The notes under the pieces are model-generated. The model was not told where the DNA came from, ran no database searches, and saw nothing but the letters and a program-made list of their open reading frames with translations. 64,000 nucleotides of DNA from Bombardia bombarda (lineage: Eukaryota; Ascomycota; Sordariomycetes; Sordariales; Lasiosphaeriaceae), in NCBI GenBank assembly GCA_030512295.1, contig JAULSR010000001.1, positions 2,565,001 to 2,629,000 of the forward strand, in the 5' to 3' direction. A program made the position numbers and the translations under genes. Of this stretch, positions 60,939 to 64,000 are shown piece by piece (positions within the stretch are counted from its first letter, which is position 1; each line of letters starts with the position of its first letter).

Positions 60939-62783
60939 ATGGAATTTGGAATGCCACTTGACCTATTCCCACCACCTGGCCTGGACGACGAGCCTCCATT
61001 CCCAGACTTTGACTACGCTGCCTTCCTTCACGGCAACGACATCGACTATGTTGCCGAAGGAAGCCCAACCTCGACAAACAATACCACACTCTCGGATGAC
61101 TCGTTGCAAACATTGACGGGCTACCTGCCTACAATCATAGCCCCTGCTACCAATAGCAGCCCCAGAACCAGCACGAACACAGGCACGAACACCAGATCAG
61201 GACCAGCTGCAGGCAGTATTGGGCAGAGCACATCCTTACCGCCGAAACAGAGAGTAGAGCGGCGAGGGCACACAAAGAGCCGCAGAGGATGTTTCCATTG
61301 CAAGAGGCGCCGCATCAAGGTACGAATACCAGTTTGTCCCTTTTTCGGTCAAATGTCAAACCTCAAAACCTGACACGAGAGGAGCCAGTGTCAAGAGACA
61401 AGACCAGCCTGTGGCCATTGCATCAAGACAGGACTAAAATGCGAGTATCCCACAATGCCACAACATGTCATGCTGCAGCATCAGGTGAGCTATACGCTGG
61501 TCAAGAAAAGCAAGAGCCTGGCTGCTACTACTTACTCAGCTAACCACTGGGCAATAAACTGTCATTGCTAGCCACAACACCAAATACCCCTATTCAGCCT
61601 ACAGGACATGCGCTTCTTCCAGCACTTTCTCCTCCAATGCCATGGTCCTCGGCATGCCGTCGGATCTAAAAACAACAGCACATGGCCGCATCAGGTCCCT
61701 TTCCTGTCGCAAAAGGAAAGAAACTAATCTCTGTCAACCAGACCCCTTCCTCTCGGCCAGTATTGACTCACGTACTAACATACCCTCCAGCACGAACATC
61801 TAATGCACGCCATCTTGGGCTACGCCGCCTCAGACCTGATGCAGCACGACGCCAGCCTCGTAGCCCCTGCACTGGTACACCGGCACAAAGCCGTCAACGA
61901 TATCAAAAGGGCCCTGCTATCAGTATCAGACATGCCACCAAAGCCCTCCTCCTCCTCCTCCTCCTCCTCCTCCTCCTCCCGCACGACGCTTGAGCAGGAA
62001 GAGGAAGAGGAGAACAACAACGCGCTCATGGCGACGTGTCTCGTCCTGACCTTCCAGTCGGTGCTGCTGGACGACGGCATGGTCGGGTACATGACTTTTG
62101 CCCGGGGTATCGCCATCGTGGCATCGCACATGCACGCCAGGGGTATCAAGTCCATCTTTAGAGGTGGCGAGATGGAGAAGACGAAGGAGGAGGGCGACGA
62201 GAGACCCGAGCAGCAGCCGCAATATCAGGAGCCGCTGCTAGTACCGTTAATCGACAAGAGCTGTGCCGGCGCGGTGGCTGTGATGGCGGTACAGACGCTT
62301 GAGCCGCTTTTACGAGACAACAACAACCCTATCGAGAGGGAGTACCACAGGATGCTGCTCGACATGGCGAGGCAGCTCCGTGTATCGTCGTGGAGAGGAG
62401 GTGCGTTTGCCCACAGCTCACTAAAATTTTGTTTATACCCACTGACAAGCGAAGCCTATCAAGCATTAGCAAAACACTACGCCTGGTGGATGACGCTGCC
62501 GCACGAGCAGTTCCAGCACGTAGCCAACCAGAACAACCAGGCCATGCTTCTCCTGGCGACGCACTGGATTGCGTTGAAGCAGATAATCATGATGGCCACC
62601 AGCACCACCACCGTCGGCAGTCAGGCCGAGGAAATGGGGATAGACATGGGCATGAAGCGGTGGCTGAGCCATCTCAACAGTCATGTCCATCTGGAATATG
62701 CCGAGTTCAACAGCTGGCCGAGGTGGGTAGAAATGCAAATGCAGCTGGGACTGGACCGCAATGCAAGCTTCTTAAGGAAGTAA
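60939..62783 (+). CDS. Zn2Cys6 transcription factor, Upc2-like C-terminus; one splice donor non-consensus
   Basis: Probable exons are 60939-61319, 61389-61484, 61572-61715, 61791-62400 and 62455-62783, about 519 residues. An acidic N-terminus leads to a basic SRRGCFHCKRRRIK that joins CQETRPACGHC and GLKCEYP across the first intron, giving C-x2-C-x6-C-x6-C-x2-C-x6-C. Next are LFSLQDMRFFQHFLLQC, HLMHAILGYAASDLM, a poly-Ser tract and LAKHYAWWMTLPHEQFQH near the end, the fungal-specific architecture of Upc2-type factors. The frame requires the third exon to end after 61715, but the next bases are GAAAG, not GTAAG. The nearest canonical donor, 61695, would drop seven residues. The last intron (62401-62454, 54 nt) is in frame, so its removal is probable but unproved. 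Target genes unknown. Confidence 0.8.
61947..61979 (+). repeat. (TCC)n tract encoding poly-Ser
   Basis: About 11 TCC units in frame within the Zn2Cys6 gene, giving a run of Ser residues ahead of an acidic EQEEEEEEN-like stretch. Confidence 0.9.
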
Positions 62784-63509
62784 GATCAGAGACCATTAAG
62801 GGTAGGGTAGTGCAGTGTGTAAAAGACAGATACAGTCCAGTCTGTAAAGGATGATGACAAAACACGGTTCTATCCATGTCTTTGATGCGTCGAGTGAATA
62901 ATTCAGAGGTTTACCCTACCGAAATTGGAAGGTCCTCAGGTACCGGTCTGGTTGCGTAAACAGATGACGCCTCGAGGGCCAGGCGGCCATATAAAGTACA
63001 TGATATGAACCGAGTCTTCCTGTATTAGAGTCAGGGCTGTCCATCTATGTGTCGTGCAAAAGTACCCTATCAGAGTCAATTCTAACTTGACATAATAACA
63101 TTAACTACAGACAGCTCTGGAGTGCCTAAAAGAATAACGAGCAAAGAAAAATCAAAAAGAGGGAAGAAAAACATACAGCACCAGGGATTCGCTGGTCGTC
63201 ACCGACCCAACTACTAGTCTGGCGATTAGTGGCTTATCTAGGGCAGAGCGGACGGGATGCCGAGTTTTCCACTATCTATGGCCGTATGTGAAAGACCATG
63301 ATAGTTTCTGTCGTCATATAGGAGGTTCAGAGGGTGTCGTAATGGGATAGCACATGGCTATCGCAGAGTTGCTCGAAAATGACCACGTCGTAATACGATG
63401 AGCGTTGGAAAATTCAAACTTTGAAAGGAGAAATGATGCAGGAAATGTGAAATTGGAAGAGAGCATTAGAAGAAGAAAAAAAGAAGAAAAAAGTGAATAT
63501 AAAAAATGA
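62784..63509. other. Intergenic between the Zn2Cys6 gene and tRNA-Gln
   Basis: A+T-rich 3' flank. The bases just beyond the tRNA 3' end are A-rich on the plus strand, so T-rich on the tRNA strand, as expected for RNA polymerase III termination. Nothing else seen. Confidence 0.6.
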
Positions 63510-63601
63510 AGGTCGTGCCCAGGTTCGAACTGGGGTTATTGGTAGACAATGAGAAAGATTCTCTTCAAAAACCAAAGTGATAACCACTACACTACACAAC
63601 C
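63510..63601 (-). tRNA. tRNA-Gln (anticodon TTG) with 20-nt intron
   Basis: Minus-strand cloverleaf. Acceptor stem GGTTGTG pairs with CACGACC (one G-T pair). The D arm is GTG-TAGTGGTTAT-CAC, the anticodon stem TTGGT pairs with ACCAA, and the T arm is CCCAG-TTCGAAC-CTGGG. The anticodon loop reads TT-TTG-A, then a 20-nt intron (AGAGAATCTTTCTCATTGTC), then T, so the intron is at the canonical position after base 37. Base 73 is T, as in yeast tRNA-Gln (recalled). B-box GGTTCGAAC is plain on the plus strand as part of the T arm. It decodes CAA as glutamine. Confidence 0.95.
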
Positions 63602-64000
63602 ATTCAGTGTGTTTGACGAGTTCACGCAGTCCTAAATTCAAACTAACAAGTGTGCGCAAAATCTGAGTTCCCCTCACTCGCGCCCCTCCGGGGGCAGCTA
63701 ACCCCACGTCATAAGGTTGCGTCTTCCCAACGCGCTCTGTAGCTCGAGCTCGAGACATGTCACGGTATGCCTAAACCACTTCACGTGTAATTTTGATAGC
63801 GTTGTACCTTTTGAATGGCCGACTCCTTAAGATCGTAAGATCTATGAATTGTTGAAGCAACAAACTCGTAGTGACTCAAAACTCCTTGAACATCGATGTA
63901 TCGGTGCAGTGCTTCTTTGACGTCCTAATACCCCTAATTCGGGCAGCGGGATATAGCTCTTTTAACCCCTGCACGCACACCTAAGGTACCTACCTGGTTG
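63602..64000. other. Upstream flank of tRNA-Gln, right window edge
   Basis: Non-coding as far as can be seen. Short open frames without domains; a CCTAAGGTACCTACCTGG stretch lies at the end. Confidence 0.5.

Noticed and set aside
62390..62854. Alternative frame at the end of the Zn2Cys6 gene, reachable with a 49-nt intron
   Set aside because: The other frame carries the family C-terminus (HYAWWMTLPHEQFQH, HWIALKQI, FNSWPRW), so the 54-nt in-frame intron is preferred.

Overview
The window is nuclear DNA of a filamentous ascomycete (Pezizomycotina), most likely a Sordariomycete. The protein-coding genes are split by short GT-AG introns, mostly 49-100 nt. Several products belong to fungal families: a Nha1-type antiporter, an Mga2/Spt23 membrane-bound transcription factor, GH128, and a Zn2Cys6 regulator. 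Proteins carry low-complexity Gly/Gln/Asn/Ser/Pro tracts, and a eukaryotic tRNA-Gln has an intron after position 37. There are no operons, bacterial signals, CRISPR arrays or recognisable intact transposons. The species cannot be fixed from the sequence.

Layout, left to right. 1-1308: 3' end of a plus-strand gene of unknown function. 5053-2642 (-): an 11-exon seven-helix membrane protein with a 271-residue disordered tail, reassembled here. 10716-8792 (-): PA-TM-RING-H2 ubiquitin ligase. 15201-14090 (-): tubulin-folding cofactor B. 15.2-22.1 kb: a gene-poor, repeat-dotted stretch. ~22.1-24.88 kb (+): a Myb/SANT regulator with an uncertain 5' end. 28274-27159 (-): Trm9-like tRNA wobble methyltransferase. 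31156-29878 (-) and 31896-33029 (+): a divergent pair of NAD(P)-linked oxidoreductases. 36448-34209 (-): bifunctional 6-phosphofructo-2-kinase/fructose-2,6-bisphosphatase. 39607-40916 (+): Tad3. 42717-44583 (+): Na+/H+ antiporter. 46174-50665 (+): Mga2/Spt23-like factor. 54094-52817 (-): secreted GH128 glucanase. 57467-58760 (+): Gcn5-like acetyltransferase with bromodomain. 60939-62783 (+): Zn2Cys6 factor with a suspicious splice donor. 63601-63510 (-): tRNA-Gln(TTG).

The genes are mostly unrelated housekeeping and regulatory functions. Loose links exist. Trm9, Tad3 and tRNA-Gln all concern tRNA and its wobble position. The two oxidoreductases share a 739-bp divergent promoter. The Gcn5-like enzyme and the Zn2Cys6 factor lie 2.2 kb apart on one strand. 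The points most worth a second look are the changed donor dinucleotide in the Zn2Cys6 gene, the Gcn5-like gene without a long acidic N-terminus, the alternative (possibly mitochondrial) start of the aldo/keto reductase, the reassembled seven-helix protein, and the unresolved 5' half of the Myb gene. Exon boundaries were set by hand from splice consensus, reading-frame continuity and recalled family sequence; none has been tested against transcripts.
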